Assembly (NCBI RefSeq): GCF_958979055.1
Contig: NC_084891.1
Coordinates: forward strand, 5,298,501 to 5,362,500
Direction of reading: 5' to 3'
DNA: 64,000 nt
From: Alnus glutinosa
Lineage: Eukaryota > Streptophyta > Magnoliopsida > Fagales > Betulaceae
The notes below the pieces were generated by a model. That model saw nothing but the letters and a program-made list of their open reading frames with translations. It made no database searches and was not told where the DNA came from. Below, one piece after another: positions 1 to 11,900 of the stretch. Both the position numbers and the translations under genes were made by a program. The stretch's first letter is position 1; the number at the start of each line of letters is the position of its first letter.

Positions 1-267
1 TATGGGAGGAGGATTTTAGTTTTTTTTATCAGAAATAAAACTGAACCAAAAAAAAAAAAGATTAAAATATATAGCTTATAAAATAAAAATTATAGATTAT
101 AACGTATAAACCAAAGCCAACTACCCTTTTGTTTTTTCTTCCAAAATTTCACAAAAGTTTAGAACTTGGAAAGAACCAAACTTTCAACGGTAGATAACGA
201 ATGGGAAAAACACAAAGCTTTTCTACGTGAAAATAAGAAAGTTAGGTCTCTCCAATGGGTTTTTTAT

Positions 268-544
268 TTTTGGCCTAATGGTCAGCACTTGGGACAGTAA
301 GGCATCTCTCATGTTTGATCTCAGGTTCGAATCTCTTTTTCTTAGGGCCAGCTATTCAGGTACAGTCCGCGATTTAAGGCCTTATATCTGAAGTGGTGTC
401 GGACATTGAATCGGAGATGAGTCTAGTGATCCTGGTGAAGGCCTCTGCGCTCGCCTATGCTACCATTGTGTGTGGGCCAGCTATTCCGAGGCACGTCGGT
501 CGGGCTACAGGAGACCTAGGATACCCCATCAAAAAAAAAAAAAA
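268..544 (+). mobile_element. tRNA-derived SINE
   Basis: A ~275-bp segment begins with an A-box-like motif (TGGCCTAATGG, 271-281) and has a near-perfect B box (GGTTCGAATC, 324-333), the internal RNA polymerase III promoter of tRNA-derived SINEs. It ends in a run of A at 531-544. The unrelated body between the B box and the tail also fits a plant SINE. No clear target-site duplication was found, so the 5' end is approximate. I saw no second copy in the window. Confidence 0.75.
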
Positions 545-599
545 GATGTGGGGGTGTGCTTAGGAAAAAAAGAATGATGTAGAGGCATGGTTGTAAGGA

Positions 600-740
600 G
601 AATTATCTTTTTACATCTCATGTATATTTCTTTTTTAAATCAACTCTTGAATCTGTAAGACCTACATGCGAGTCTTACCGATCAAATGATTAATTTAAAA
701 AATAAATATACAAAAAATGTATGTGTATCATATCTTTTTT
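600..740. mobile_element. Short foldback MITE
   Basis: The two halves are imperfect reverse complements around a centre near 665 (…TTTTTTAAATCAACT… against …TGATTAATTTAAAAAA…). A related, better preserved copy lies at 63505-63655. There is no coding capacity; it is a non-autonomous DNA-transposon-like foldback element. Confidence 0.5.
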
Positions 741-2314
741 TTTTTGGAGGGGTGAGTAATCAAAACAAACAAGATAATTTTACCTAATTTGAAGACTGCG
801 TCGGGTTCGCCGAACAAGGTACGATCTTTATCTCCATTGCCGGACGAGAGAAGGAAAGAGAAGTACTTGATCTTGGGGGTGTTTGCCCATTTTTATAGGA
901 CTCTATAGAGATGTAATTATTTTTCATATAGTGGGAGTTATTATCTATGGGCTTGTATTTGAGTGGGTCTACTTGTAATTTTTATCCCCAATTAAAAAAT
1001 AAACTTTTTTAAAACCCCAATGTGTATTTTGATAACTATAAAAACAAGGTGGACCATTTTGAATTTATTCCAAAAGATATATACATGGCCATGGAAGAGC
1101 CCATCATTTTAATAATTTTTTTTCAAAAAAAAAAAAAAAGAAAAAGGTCAAAATGCCCATTTTAAAAGTCTAAAAGGAGTTCAACAATCACGAAGAAAGT
1201 AACCACGTGTCTACATCTCATGCATCTTCGTTCATTCAGACACCTTAAATTCAAAAACTAAATTTTATTGCAATTTAAACAAAGTTGGATTCAAGAGTGA
1301 AAACTTGTACGCAGAGAGATAAAATATAGTTGTTAAAATATTAATTAAATGATTAAATTTAATTTTTAAAATAAATAATAATTTAATGTAATACTAAAAC
1401 AGAAGTTTTAAGTTCGATCAAATCGTGACTCTACACAATTGCCAAGCTAGAATTTGAGTTCACAGAAACAAGATTAAAAGATATTGTCGAATGAAAAATG
1501 ATTAAAAATATAACTAGCGAAAGACATAAACAATTTAATAAAATGTAATTACCATTTAAAACATAAAAATATAACTTATAATTTACTTTAAAATCTAGCT
1601 TTAATTTATTCAGTTGTAAATCGCTGCATAATTTCTCCATTGCTGTAAATATATCATTTTCAATATACGTAACAAAAAAATCATTCATCTACTGATCATT
1701 TGATAGTCAGAAATTTTTCTTCTTAAATAAAAATTTATTGACAAATTTGTTAAATCTATCTCGACACAAATTTACTTAGAATTCGATTGAAACTAAATAG
1801 AAATTAGAATCATATATTTAGTTTGACGACTATGCCTTTTATTAGAAGCATTAGCAGCCGTTTTCTTAAATTTAAGAAACAAAATTACTCTTTATTTCCT
1901 TATAAAAAAACATTTCATAATAGATTTTATTTTTCTCTATATCAATTGAATACTATTATTTTATTCTTTTTTTTCACTTTCCTATTTTTATCATTAATAT
2001 TTACTGTTTACTAAGAGCTTTCCAACCGCTATACGTTCATAGGTTTGTTTTGTTTTCTTTGTTTATTTTATTTTATTTTTGGGTTTTTCTTGGGTTTTTT
2101 ATTTTATTTTATTTTATTTTATTTTATTTTATTTTCCTAATTTTAAAGCTTGAATTGTGTTGAAATGGGAGCAAAACCCATTCAATATCGTGAGGAAATC
2201 TTGAAGCTTTTTTTATGAATGTATAATTTATTGGGTAGTTACAGTGTTATCCGATGATGCTAGAAATCTCTCTTGTGTCACTTTTATGTTCCTCAAAAAA
2301 TGAATTGACTTTTA
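741..2314. other. AT-rich intergenic spacer
   Basis: No gene is supported here. The open frames are AT-rich and lysine/phenylalanine-biased without family resemblance. A pentanucleotide (ATTTT)n microsatellite occupies about 2098-2135. Confidence 0.6.
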
Positions 2315-3159
2315 TACTCCGTTTGTTTCGACGTAAAATGATCTCTGTCGTAAAATATTTTCGACAAAATCATTTTTAGGAAAAATGATTTTCTTGAACA
2401 TATTTTCCGGCGTTTGGCTCGCACGAAAAAAATTACGAAAGGCGAAAATCAAAGTCTGGCAACTGTCGCCGGAATCCGACAACGTCCGGTCGCTGTTGCC
2501 AGATTCCGGCGAGTAGGTTTGGTAGGATTCTGGCTAGACTCCTCTAGATCCAGTCGGATCCCGGCAATTTGGCCAGAGCCGGCTGGATAAATGGCCGGAT
2601 CCGTCCAGGTCTGGCCGGATCTTGGCCATTTTGGCTAGATCCAACTGGATAAATGGTTGGATCCAGTCAAATCCCGCTGGATCCCAGCCATTTTGGCCAG
2701 ATCCGATCAGATCTCGCCCATTTTTACCAGATCCAGTCGGCTTCTGACCATGGCTGGATTCCGACCAGATTCCAGTCGGAATCTGATTCGTCGGCTCCGA
2801 CAACGGTGACCGAATGTCGCTGGATCCCGATGCCGGCAGGATTCTGGTGGCCGGATGTTGCCGAATTCCGGCGCTGGCTGGATTCCGACCACGAACTATT
2901 GTCGAATTTTGACAATCGGATATCAAACGTGCGTGCAAGGACGAAGAGTTTAATTTCGAAAAACCGTAAATCGTTTTTCAAAAATTAAAGAAGCTTTTAC
3001 GGTCAAACTGAAAATGATTTCCGTTGACTATTATTTTTGCCCCTATCAAACACTGTAAAATTCAGAAATTATTTTACGCAGAAACAAACAGAGCATGAAG
3101 ATGATTTCGTCGAAAATACTTTACGACGAAAACCATTTTACGTTGAAACAAATTGAGCA
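2315..3159. mobile_element. 845-bp TIR element with GC-rich core, copy 1
   Basis: The terminal inverted repeats are about 70 bp long: the left end (2315 onward, containing TTTGTTTCGACGTAAAATG) matches the reverse complement of the right end (to 3159). A TTA triplet abuts both ends (2312-2314 and 3160-3162), as expected for PIF/Harbinger-type insertion. The core (2460-2900) is a degenerate minisatellite of motifs such as CCGGATC and TGGCCAGATCC, so the open frames across it on both strands are repeat artefacts. A second, internal right-end TIR sits at about 3060-3095. Related copies lie at 46117-46595, ~36070-36650 and ~7270-7485. Confidence 0.75.
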
Positions 3160-3162
3160 TTA

Positions 3163-4303
3163 AAATCACCGTTGAATTTGTAATTGATTACAATTGAATT
3201 TTGATCAAATTGTGATTTTAAAAGATACTTCATTTTTAAAAAGATACAAGAATGACATACAAGAAACTCTTAAAATTACTCGTGTTTTTCAACACCATAC
3301 CTACTTAAGAGTTTAGAAAAAAAAATATATATATATAGAAAAACTAATGTAAATGATTTTATTTGACTTTTTTCCATATTTAATGAAGGGAATTAGTTTA
3401 AATCTATAAAAGAAAACCAAGAAGTAGCCGAGCAGGACTTTGAAAAACACACACCAAAAAAAAAAAAAAAAAAAAACCCTAACCCCACCGCCCCCACGTT
3501 TAACAATTGACAAGTGTAGGTAAAGTAATAATAATAATAATTAGAGTGGGGGCAAAAAGACAGATAATTACAGTCATGTTTGGTTAAGTTTAAGGGAGTT
3601 TAAGCCTTTAAGGCGGCAGATGGGACAAGAATCTTTTACATTTTGAAAGGAGGTGTCTCTTCGAAAGTACTACTTTTTTAATAAATAGCATCTTCCAAGC
3701 CGTATGATGTAAAGATTGACTTGAATTTTATAATTTTATAATTTATAATTTTTTTAAAATTATAGAAGATTTTAATGCTATCGAAAAATTGTTAAATTCT
3801 AATCGTGCTTTACATCTACTGTTTCGAATTTTATATTTTAAACTTTCAAAAATCTAATGTCGGCAACATTCATTTTGGCCTAAGGTAGTCACCTCGAAAT
3901 GGTCAAATGGGAGTGGCCGAAACCACCATCGACCAATTGGAGGGTGATCGAACTACTCCCAAATATTTTTCAATGTTTTTTAATATTTTTTTTAAAAAAA
4001 AAAATAATAATAATACTAATGAGGTATATGGGACATGCGTTATGTTCTGATAGGATTTTGCGTGGATCGCCGTTAATTTTATGAATGGAAGTACCATCTA
4101 TGTTTATTAGATGTGTACAAGTATCATTTGTGATAGTTTTTGTCTTTTTGACACCAATAAGTCTATTTGATTTTAGGTTAAACCACATAAACCAAAAACA
4201 TCTTTAACCCAATATTTTAAGAAAGATATGTTAAAAGTCTAAATATGTTACAGAGTATATTCATGTGTTTCTAAGAGAAATAAAAGAAATATTTTTAAAG
4301 AAG
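3163..4303. other. AT-rich intergenic spacer
   Basis: Nothing recognisable as a gene. There is a poly(A)/poly(T) tract near 3456-3476 and simple AT-rich DNA. Confidence 0.5.
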
Positions 4304-4390
4304 AGAAAATTGCCCCAAGTTATGAGATAAAGTTTCAAAAAAAGACCACAGAAAAAGTTTTGGGCATAGAAAAGGTGGTCCATTCTACAA
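4304..4390. repeat. Direct repeat, copy 1
   Basis: About 85 bp (beginning AGAGAAAATTGCCCC) recurs with roughly 90% identity at 5023-5110. The pair brackets ~630 bp that contains the MITE at 4641-4963. Confidence 0.65.
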
Positions 4391-4640
4391 GTAATTATTA
4401 ACCTAAGTAAAGTTAGAAGCACTAAAGAGGTGGTCCATTTTATAAGTATTGGCCTAAGTTAAAAGCATGGTACTTGAGTTAAGATGAATTTTAGCCACCC
4501 AATGGTGGTACATCAAAGTAGTTTGCAAAACCGAGTGCCCCTATAACTAATTAGTTGGCCCAAGGCACATCTAAAGTCATGAACCATAGCCATGACTCAT
4601 GATCCAAGGATGGTACAACCCTAACAAACACGGCGTAATA

Positions 4641-4963
4641 GTGGGCTTGTTTGGCAAAGACATGTACAGAACAGAACAGAGTAGTGAGTTGTTAGTTTTG
4701 AAATTAGTAAAAAATGATGATGTGATATAAAATAAAAAGAATTTGTATAAAAAAGTGAAAAAAAAAATTTGTATTGTAGTGAATTTTTTTATTTGAATAG
4801 TAATAAAAAAATCATTGATGTGATATAAAAAGTGGAAAAAAAAAAAATGAGAATGTTTTGATGTTAATTGATAGTAGAAAATATAAAAAAGTAAAAATAA
4901 AAAATTGCGTGAACAGTAACAACATTATTCTGTTATGTTCTTGTGCTCGGCAAACAAGCCCAC
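4641..4963. mobile_element. hAT-like MITE, copy 1
   Basis: Terminal inverted repeats GTGGGCTTGTTTG… (4641) and …CAAACAAGCCCAC (4963) flank a non-coding, AT-rich interior. The interior shares long stretches with the element at 44219-44459 (for example TTTGTATTGTAGTGAATT). Superfamily is a guess from the TIR; an 8-bp target duplication is not obvious. Confidence 0.7.
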
Positions 4964-5022
4964 ATTAATAATATAATAGTAGTTTGAATAGTGGTATGTA
5001 TATTTTTCTCTATTTTTAAAAA

Positions 5023-5110
5023 AGAGAAAATTGCCCCCAAATTATGAGATGAAGTTTCAGAAAAAGAGCACAGAAAAAGTTTTGGGCATATGAAAAGGTG
5101 GCCATATATA
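5023..5110. repeat. Direct repeat, copy 2
   Basis: Second copy of the ~85-bp repeat at 4304-4390, same orientation. Confidence 0.65.
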
Positions 5111-6265
5111 TAGTAAGGTATTTCAAATTTAAACATGCAATTGAAAAAAGAAAAGAAAAGAAAAAAGAAAAAAGAAAAAAGGCTGAGGGTACAATGGTAC
5201 ATGGACTTTACATTGGAATGAAGTTGATGTGGGCTCCATGAAGATCTTGAAAAGATGACATCAGATATCGCTTTCTGCTCCAGAGTTGTCTGCACGACCA
5301 AAGACACTTGTGTCATCATGTACGGCGGCAAAGCGACCAAAGCTCAAATCTGGTGAAGAATTATTTGAATTTTTTTTTTTTTGAATAAAAAATAAATGTT
5401 GTTGATTGATATTTTTTAGTGAAAAAAATAATAATTGGAATTCTTCTCCAATCTTGTAATTTTTACCATTTATTTTTTTTTATAAATTTTTTTTTTTTTA
5501 ATTTTTTTCACTGAATGCAAAGCCAAGCTCGTTTGAATTAGTTGGAAAGATTTTCCACCAAAAAAAAAAAAGGTTTAAAAATTACGTATCTAAAGTGGAT
5601 TTAAATTCCTTGTAATTGTATTTTTTTTTAAAAAAAAAAAAAAGGCTAAAAAATTTAATAGAATTAGCAACTTCAGGATGGTTCGACCCCTCCATCAATT
5701 ATTTTGAGGTCTTCAATATTATAACAGAATTTTTGAAAGATAAGGAGAGTAAGAAGTCTATACAAAAGTTATAAGAGTTACTCTAATAATAAAGTGAAAG
5801 AGTTTGTAACGTGTAGTGGAGAATTGTTAAAAGTGCAGAGTCTTATTAAGTGTACTTGTAACGTGTAAGAACTGATGAATTGCATGTGGTTAATTATAAA
5901 TAGAAGACAATTGCTCATATTAATTCAAGTGAGTTAAGCATAACAATCTTTTATGATCTTATACTCAACATGTTTTGAGGGCAATCTGATGAGATAATTA
6001 TGTAGGTGAAATCTAGAACTCTCAATCTATATTGTGCAAGATGTTCATTAAGATTCAGTTTATTACTTGAACTCTTCCATTAGGGTTTCCATGGATAATT
6101 ATTGACCATGATAGAAATTAGGGTAGTGAACTAGCATTCCAACCAAGTATTCACTACTAGAATAGCTTTGTCTGCAACATGAAAGACCAATTTGTTATTG
6201 GAAATAATGTTCAAAATCATAGTCTTCTATTGGTTGGGAATAATTTTATCATGCCTAAAAAAGGT
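5111..6265. other. Intergenic spacer, possible LTR remnant
   Basis: No gene is seen. Around 5750-6010 the sequence resembles a retrotransposon LTR in character (TATAAATAG near 5897 and a following transcribed-like stretch), but no primer-binding site or partner LTR is visible. Confidence 0.3.
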
Positions 6266-6430
6266 TGTAAAAGAACGGAGGTGAAATGGATAATAGTCCT
6301 TTCTTTTTTCCTTTTCTTTTTTTGAGGACGAGAAACCCCTCTAAAAGAGGGCCACTTCGTATACTTACCCGTAAACCTCAAATTTGTGTAATAAAATTAT
6401 TTTCTAAACCTCGGATCTGTGTAATAAAAT
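6266..6430 (+). repeat. Dispersed repeat related to 16455-16690
   Basis: The segment GACGAGAAACCCCTC…GGCCACTTCGTATAC… is a diverged relative of the sequence at 16467 (GACGAGGAACCCCTTC…GGTCACTTTGTGTAC…). The open frame across it is not protein-like. Confidence 0.45.
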
Positions 6431-7230
6431 CCTTTTTTCATAAGAATTGGAATAGTTTTCTGTTTTTCTTTTTGGATTGTTTAGTTTTCCTTTTTTCTTA
6501 TCGAATAAGGAGTGTAACTTAGCCATATAAGTGATACGCTCTATTGAATAAACATGCTTGAAATTTATAACAATTAGTTTTCCTCTCGTGGTAAAATTCC
6601 ACTATTTCCACTTCTTTCTTGAGATGGTCGGTAATCTTGCGCAACGCATTTTGTGCTTTATCCTGTAATTTCTTTTTCTTTTTTTCATCCCCATATTGAT
6701 TTTTTATTTTTTTTAAATAAAAACAAAAAACCCCAAATTTCTAGATCCTGTAGGACGCATTGGAATACAGGACATTCTCATCCATGTTGTGCACATTCCC
6801 TCAAAACTCTACTACATTTTATACAGCTTTCGATTCGCAATTGGTTGTTCAAATTGCACGTGCAAAGAGTAGCTCGGTGATACAATTGTATAGATTCGTC
6901 AATTATGTATTGATAAAATCAACTTCATTTAGAAAGATTGAGTTGCACATAGATCCATCATCTGTTTTGGATCATATTTTAAGTAAAGTCACTGTTACCT
7001 ATGCTTCATATGTGCGACTTAGTGGTCCTTATTAGGCTCGACCTATTGCACAATTGAGCCGAAGGTCCCGATTGTTTCGGTGTATAAATTTTTTTGTTTA
7101 AGTCACCATATATTTCTTATATTTTCATATAATACGAGGAGTTGCGAGAAAGAGAGACAACAAAGATGAGCTGCAGAAGAAGGAAAAATGTGAGAATAAA
7201 AGGCCTTCGGAAAGTGAGATTGAGATCTAG
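6431..7230. other. Intergenic spacer
   Basis: No recognisable gene. A 276-nt open frame at 6760-7035 lacks family resemblance and splice context, so it is not called. Confidence 0.4.
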
Positions 7231-7269
7231 TTCAATTGCATGCCCATATTGCTTGCAATTTGGACAAAC

Positions 7270-7485
7270 AATTGTGAAAAAGTCTTTCGGGGTCCACCAC
7301 CAATAAATGTTTTACGCAGATAAGAAGCGTAAACCATTTTACGCCTTATAAAAGTTATTTTTTCTTGATTAACTGAAAACATTTTCAGGTTCACCAATAT
7401 ATTACGTCTTGTTAAACGCTCAAAAAATAATAGGAAAAACCTTTTCCAAAAAATATTTTTCGCTGAAAAGGGCCTTAGTTTGGGC
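7270..7485. mobile_element. Remnant related to the 845-bp TIR element
   Basis: It shares the TIR-type motifs of that family (TTTTACGC, TCCAAAAAATATTTTTCG). It is shortened and lacks the GC-rich core, so it looks like a decayed or deletion derivative. Confidence 0.45.
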
Positions 7486-8963
7486 AACAAGCTTAGCTTA
7501 GCTTAGCTGATTTCTGAAGAAGCTTGAACGAGATTCCTAAACTAAGCTTTAGACAAAGTCTAATCTCTGTAAATGAGAGACTCAATTTGTCACGCCTAGA
7601 AGGCAAAAACTGGAGAATTAATCTCACCTTCATGGAAATTTTAATCCTTCCAAGGAAAATCTGGTTCGCAATAATTTGGAGGTTTCCAAAAATTTATTCC
7701 AGTAATATGCACGAATGCTATAATCCAAGCAGAACCTTGTATGATCAAGAACCCACCACCGAAAAAAAAAAAAAAAATAGGCTCTCCCTTCTCTCTGGAA
7801 TTTTCCCACCTACTCTCTTTTTGCTGGTTTTCCAGCCATGGAAGGGAAGCTTCAAGCTTCCCCCATCGTTCATCACCTCCCATCCTCATCTCCCCATACA
7901 ACCACCCACCACACAACTTCCTCTGGGCGTTTTTCTCCCGAATCAACCATCTCTCCACACAACTCTTTTCCAGCTAGCATCGGAACAACTATCTGCCGTC
8001 TACATCAACGGTGATGGCCTCTCCGTCTTTGGATCGGTCTCCCCTTCCTCCTCCCGCTCTCAACCTAAGTTCCCTCGGTATCTTGGAAGTTTTTAGATCT
8101 GATTTTTTCTAAATCAAATATACTAACTTCAAGAAGCCTTTCCACCCAAGCCTCCACTCCACCCTTGGCTCCCCAGCTTCGATCCACCGGTAGTGGCTTC
8201 ATCAACGGATCTCCACGCACCGGAGCGTGCGCACCACGCGCCGCCGCAGTTTTCCCTTGTTGCTGATGCTCTCCACCCACCTCCTCCGTTTTGGCTGCTT
8301 TCTGATGGTGGTTTGGCCACCGTCACTGGTGTATTTTGAGGGTTTTTACAGCTTCTTTGTCTTTAATTTCTGTATTTGTTTATGGACTTCCCCATTGTTT
8401 CCTTCCCTTGTTCACCCTTGTAATGATGTTTGGATCCTTGTGACTCAATACACTTTACATATCACCTTCACTGGTGACCTCGGTTTTATAGCATCCGTGC
8501 CTCAAACCATTGGGCCTGCATCTCCGAAAGTATTGCCTCCGCGTACTCTCATTCTTAGTTTTAATTTGGGCTGCCCAGCCCTTGTTGTGTATTTTCTTTC
8601 GTATTGTAATTTGTTCATGTATATATATATATATATAAAGGGAACCCACTAATATATTTCTCTTGGTCAAAATCAGATACTACATTAAATCATTTTTTTA
8701 ATTCATAAGTAAACAACTTATTAGCTTTAATTTCCTATTCCAAAAAAAAATAAAAATAAAAAATTATTAGCTTTAATTTAGTAACAAGATATATACACCA
8801 AAAAAAAAAATGATACAAAGGACTATACTGACCTTAAATTGTTGGGAGTAAAACTGTGAACTTCTCCACGAGTTAATGATTGCTGGTACAGGGTAAAAAT
8901 TAATTACTGAATGAACTGGTGCACTAGTCCTGCAATTCTTCTGTGCAAACCTCAATTCTACTG
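7486..8963. other. Spacer with CT/CCA-rich segment
   Basis: Positions 7780-8480 are pyrimidine-rich, with open frames on both strands that do not resemble any family. A (TA)n run at 8620-8637 follows. It could be the non-coding part of an unrecognised retroelement. The part just below 8964 would be the 3' UTR of the CCR4-6 gene. Confidence 0.35.
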
Positions 8964-11900
8964 CTATTTAACTTCAGTGTTATGATTTCCCACGTCTTTC
9001 ACAAGGGCCAATTCAGCAACCAAGGCAATATGATCACTACCCCATTTCTGTAGAACAAAGTTGATAAAATATAGCTTTGAGTGGAATATAAGTACAATAT
9101 AATTAAACCACATGCTAAAAGTACAGGTAGTTTCTAGGATTAATTAATCTGTCTTTATTCAAGCAATGCTCTTAAGTATAGAATTTCAAGCTGGGATGGG
9201 GAGGGATATGGGGCTAGGAAAACAAGGAAAGCTTAACCTCCCAGCTAGAGAAAAAGAAAAAGAAAAGGGAGGGGGCGTAGGTTTATCTCAAGAACCACTT
9301 CCTCTGCCACAATCACATGATTTACAGTAAAAATAGCACCAGTTTAATCAGAACGTACAGGTTTATCTTACAAAATATCGGAGGAATAGAACAACTTTTT
9401 TCTTTTATAGGGCACATATTTTGTCAAAAAATTGAATAGATATTACTATAGTTAATATTTGAACCACTCAAGTCCCTTGATCTTTGCTGGATTTTATAGT
9501 TAGCATAGCCTTCCACCCCTTTAAAGCGAACTCAAATTTTTACACCTAATATACCTTTGTTGGGAATCCTCGAGTCCATTGCATAGCCTGTTTTTGTATT
9601 GGAGCAAGAACCCTGACGGTCTGGAGAGCTTCAGAACGCCTGGATGTCAAATCAAATTGAAAATATGTTTTTAATCCATTCCACATTGTCAAAACTAACA
9701 AAAAGAACATAAATTAAATCTCAATTTCACATTAGGTATACCCATAATACTGCTAGATATAACAGAAAAGACAGGTATCATGTGAATAGATCAAAAAACA
9801 TGTTCCTCGTGCATTATTGCTCTTATATAAACTCCACTTTAATAAGCAGCATTTGACAGAATACTGCACCAGGAACAGCAGAATCTTGGAAAGCACTTAC
9901 CATATGTAATCAACTGTGCCCATAAAACACGTGTTGTAACTGGTCACCAAGGGCTCTCCATTTGAGTCTCTAGTCCCTGAACAATCCTGAAAGGACGCAG
10001 AAATGTAAAACTTCCAAATGCAGATCCTAATTGAGCAATCAAGATTAAATAATTATCTAATAATTGCAAATTTTTAAAAATCAATGACTGTTATGCACAT
10101 CGAACAGAGAGTTCCCAAAGGAAGAGCAAAAGTAAAAGCTTGATCTACCTTAACTTCGGTGTATGTGCTGCTAAGCATTAAAGGATGTTCTAAAAGGTTG
10201 CAGTCTGCATTGCCCGTTGCTGTTTCTATTTCCATTGGAGTCCATAATGATGGGTCATAAGCTGTTCTCTCCATAGCAAAAGGCTCCGAATCCAAGCCTG
10301 GAGAAAAATCATCCTCAACTTCATCATTCAGTGAATTCGAAGGTGAGTTGTGGGGAATGGATTCAAGCTCCTTGGAGTGATCTGATACCGCAAGATCTGA
10401 TCTTAATTGACCAAAATCAGATGGGAAGGCATCTCCACTATTGTGCAATGCACATAAAAATGTACTATCATCTTCACCTACATTTCCAACTTCTGACATG
10501 GCTTTATCAAGCTCATTTAGAGATAAATTCTCCAGTCTCTCACCAACATCATCATTTGGTTTTTTATGGGGTGAGAAATTTCCTAAGTTTCCTGGAGGAA
10601 AGACTTCACCAGCATTGGAGAAGGAAGTCTGGCAGGATGGCTCGGATGATGAAATTTCTGAGTTAAAAGGGTCAGCACACTCTGGATCAATCCTGGCCAT
10701 GGTTGAATCATGATTTCCCGGAAAGGAGATTGTAGGATCCTCACAGTTCACACTTTCATTATCTACATGGTCATCGGACTCGGCATGTCCACCTAATGAT
10801 CCAGTTCTTGAATGAGCCGGGGCATTTGAGTTTTCACTGTATCTAGTGTGGTTCGCATCAGAGTAAACCTCTTCAGGATGGGAAGCTACCGGAGCATTTT
10901 TATGAATCTTGTTAAGCGTACTATGATCAGCAGGAAGCCCACCTTCACTGTAAGAAGTACTTGAGTATCCCCTAGATCCATCAACTGGAAGACCAAGATT
11001 GGAGACACATAACTCCTTATAGCCATCTACAGCATTCTGCTGAGTTTCTTTTCTCAGCTCATCACGTAGTGTGCCTCCATCATTTCCACTTTGCATATCA
11101 GTGCAAGATTCATCAGATACATCCAGCACAGTGCTAACATATTGAGGCTGAGAATTGTCCATTGCTGGAAGATTCTCCATGTTGCTGTCTGTATTATTCA
11201 ACTTCTGCATGTCTGAGACAGAAGCACTCAGCTTGCTGTTAATTTCCTTGCCATCTACCAATGATGGATCTGAACTCGAGTTATTAGCAGATCCAGTCCT
11301 GCAATATCTTCCAAGCTTCAGCATTTAGGGTCACGCAAATAAACCTAGATTATCTCATCAAATGAACATTAGAAATGTACAGGCCTCACCCAGAAATTGA
11401 ATTAAATCGTCTTAGTGCAGGGATTACTGCACTAGCTTGTCCTGATACCTTATCTCTATCAAGTCCAGATATATCTAGCTGCAACAGACTGATCATACGT
11501 TACACATTGTAATTCATAGACCCAATCAATTATCAAAGGTAGAAAAGAAAAAGCTTGCCTTCCGTTCTGAGATGAAGTTGTATAATGGACTCTGATATGA
11601 GAACAAGAATGTAGTTGTCATGACACATTATAACAGAAATTAAATTCAAAGACTGCATAACACCAAAACACAAAACTGAAACTTCTAGTGTCAAACAGTT
11701 ATAACCTTTGGGGTACAATTAAAATCCCCACAAACAATAACTGGAGCATCGTCCCAGAGCTTTGAAACAGAATGAGCCCTATTGAGGAGCACCCTGGCCT
11801 GTTTGAAGCAGACATAGAGACACAAAACAATTACAGGTGGAACAGACAAACATAAGCATTGTAGCAGGTCAAGAAGTATAGTATGGACTTCACACCCAAT

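Noticed and set aside
2534-2988. Overlapping open frames on both strands in the GC-rich core
   Set aside because: They run through a degenerate minisatellite inside a TIR element; openness on several frames follows from the repeat unit, not from coding selection.
5750-6010. Possible solo LTR
   Set aside because: A TATA-like box and transcribed-looking sequence are present, but no TG/CA ends with target duplication and no primer-binding site were found.
7524-8652. Open frames at 7524-8096 and 8227-8652
   Set aside because: Pyrimidine-rich, no family resemblance, no splice or start context, and comparable open frames on the other strand.
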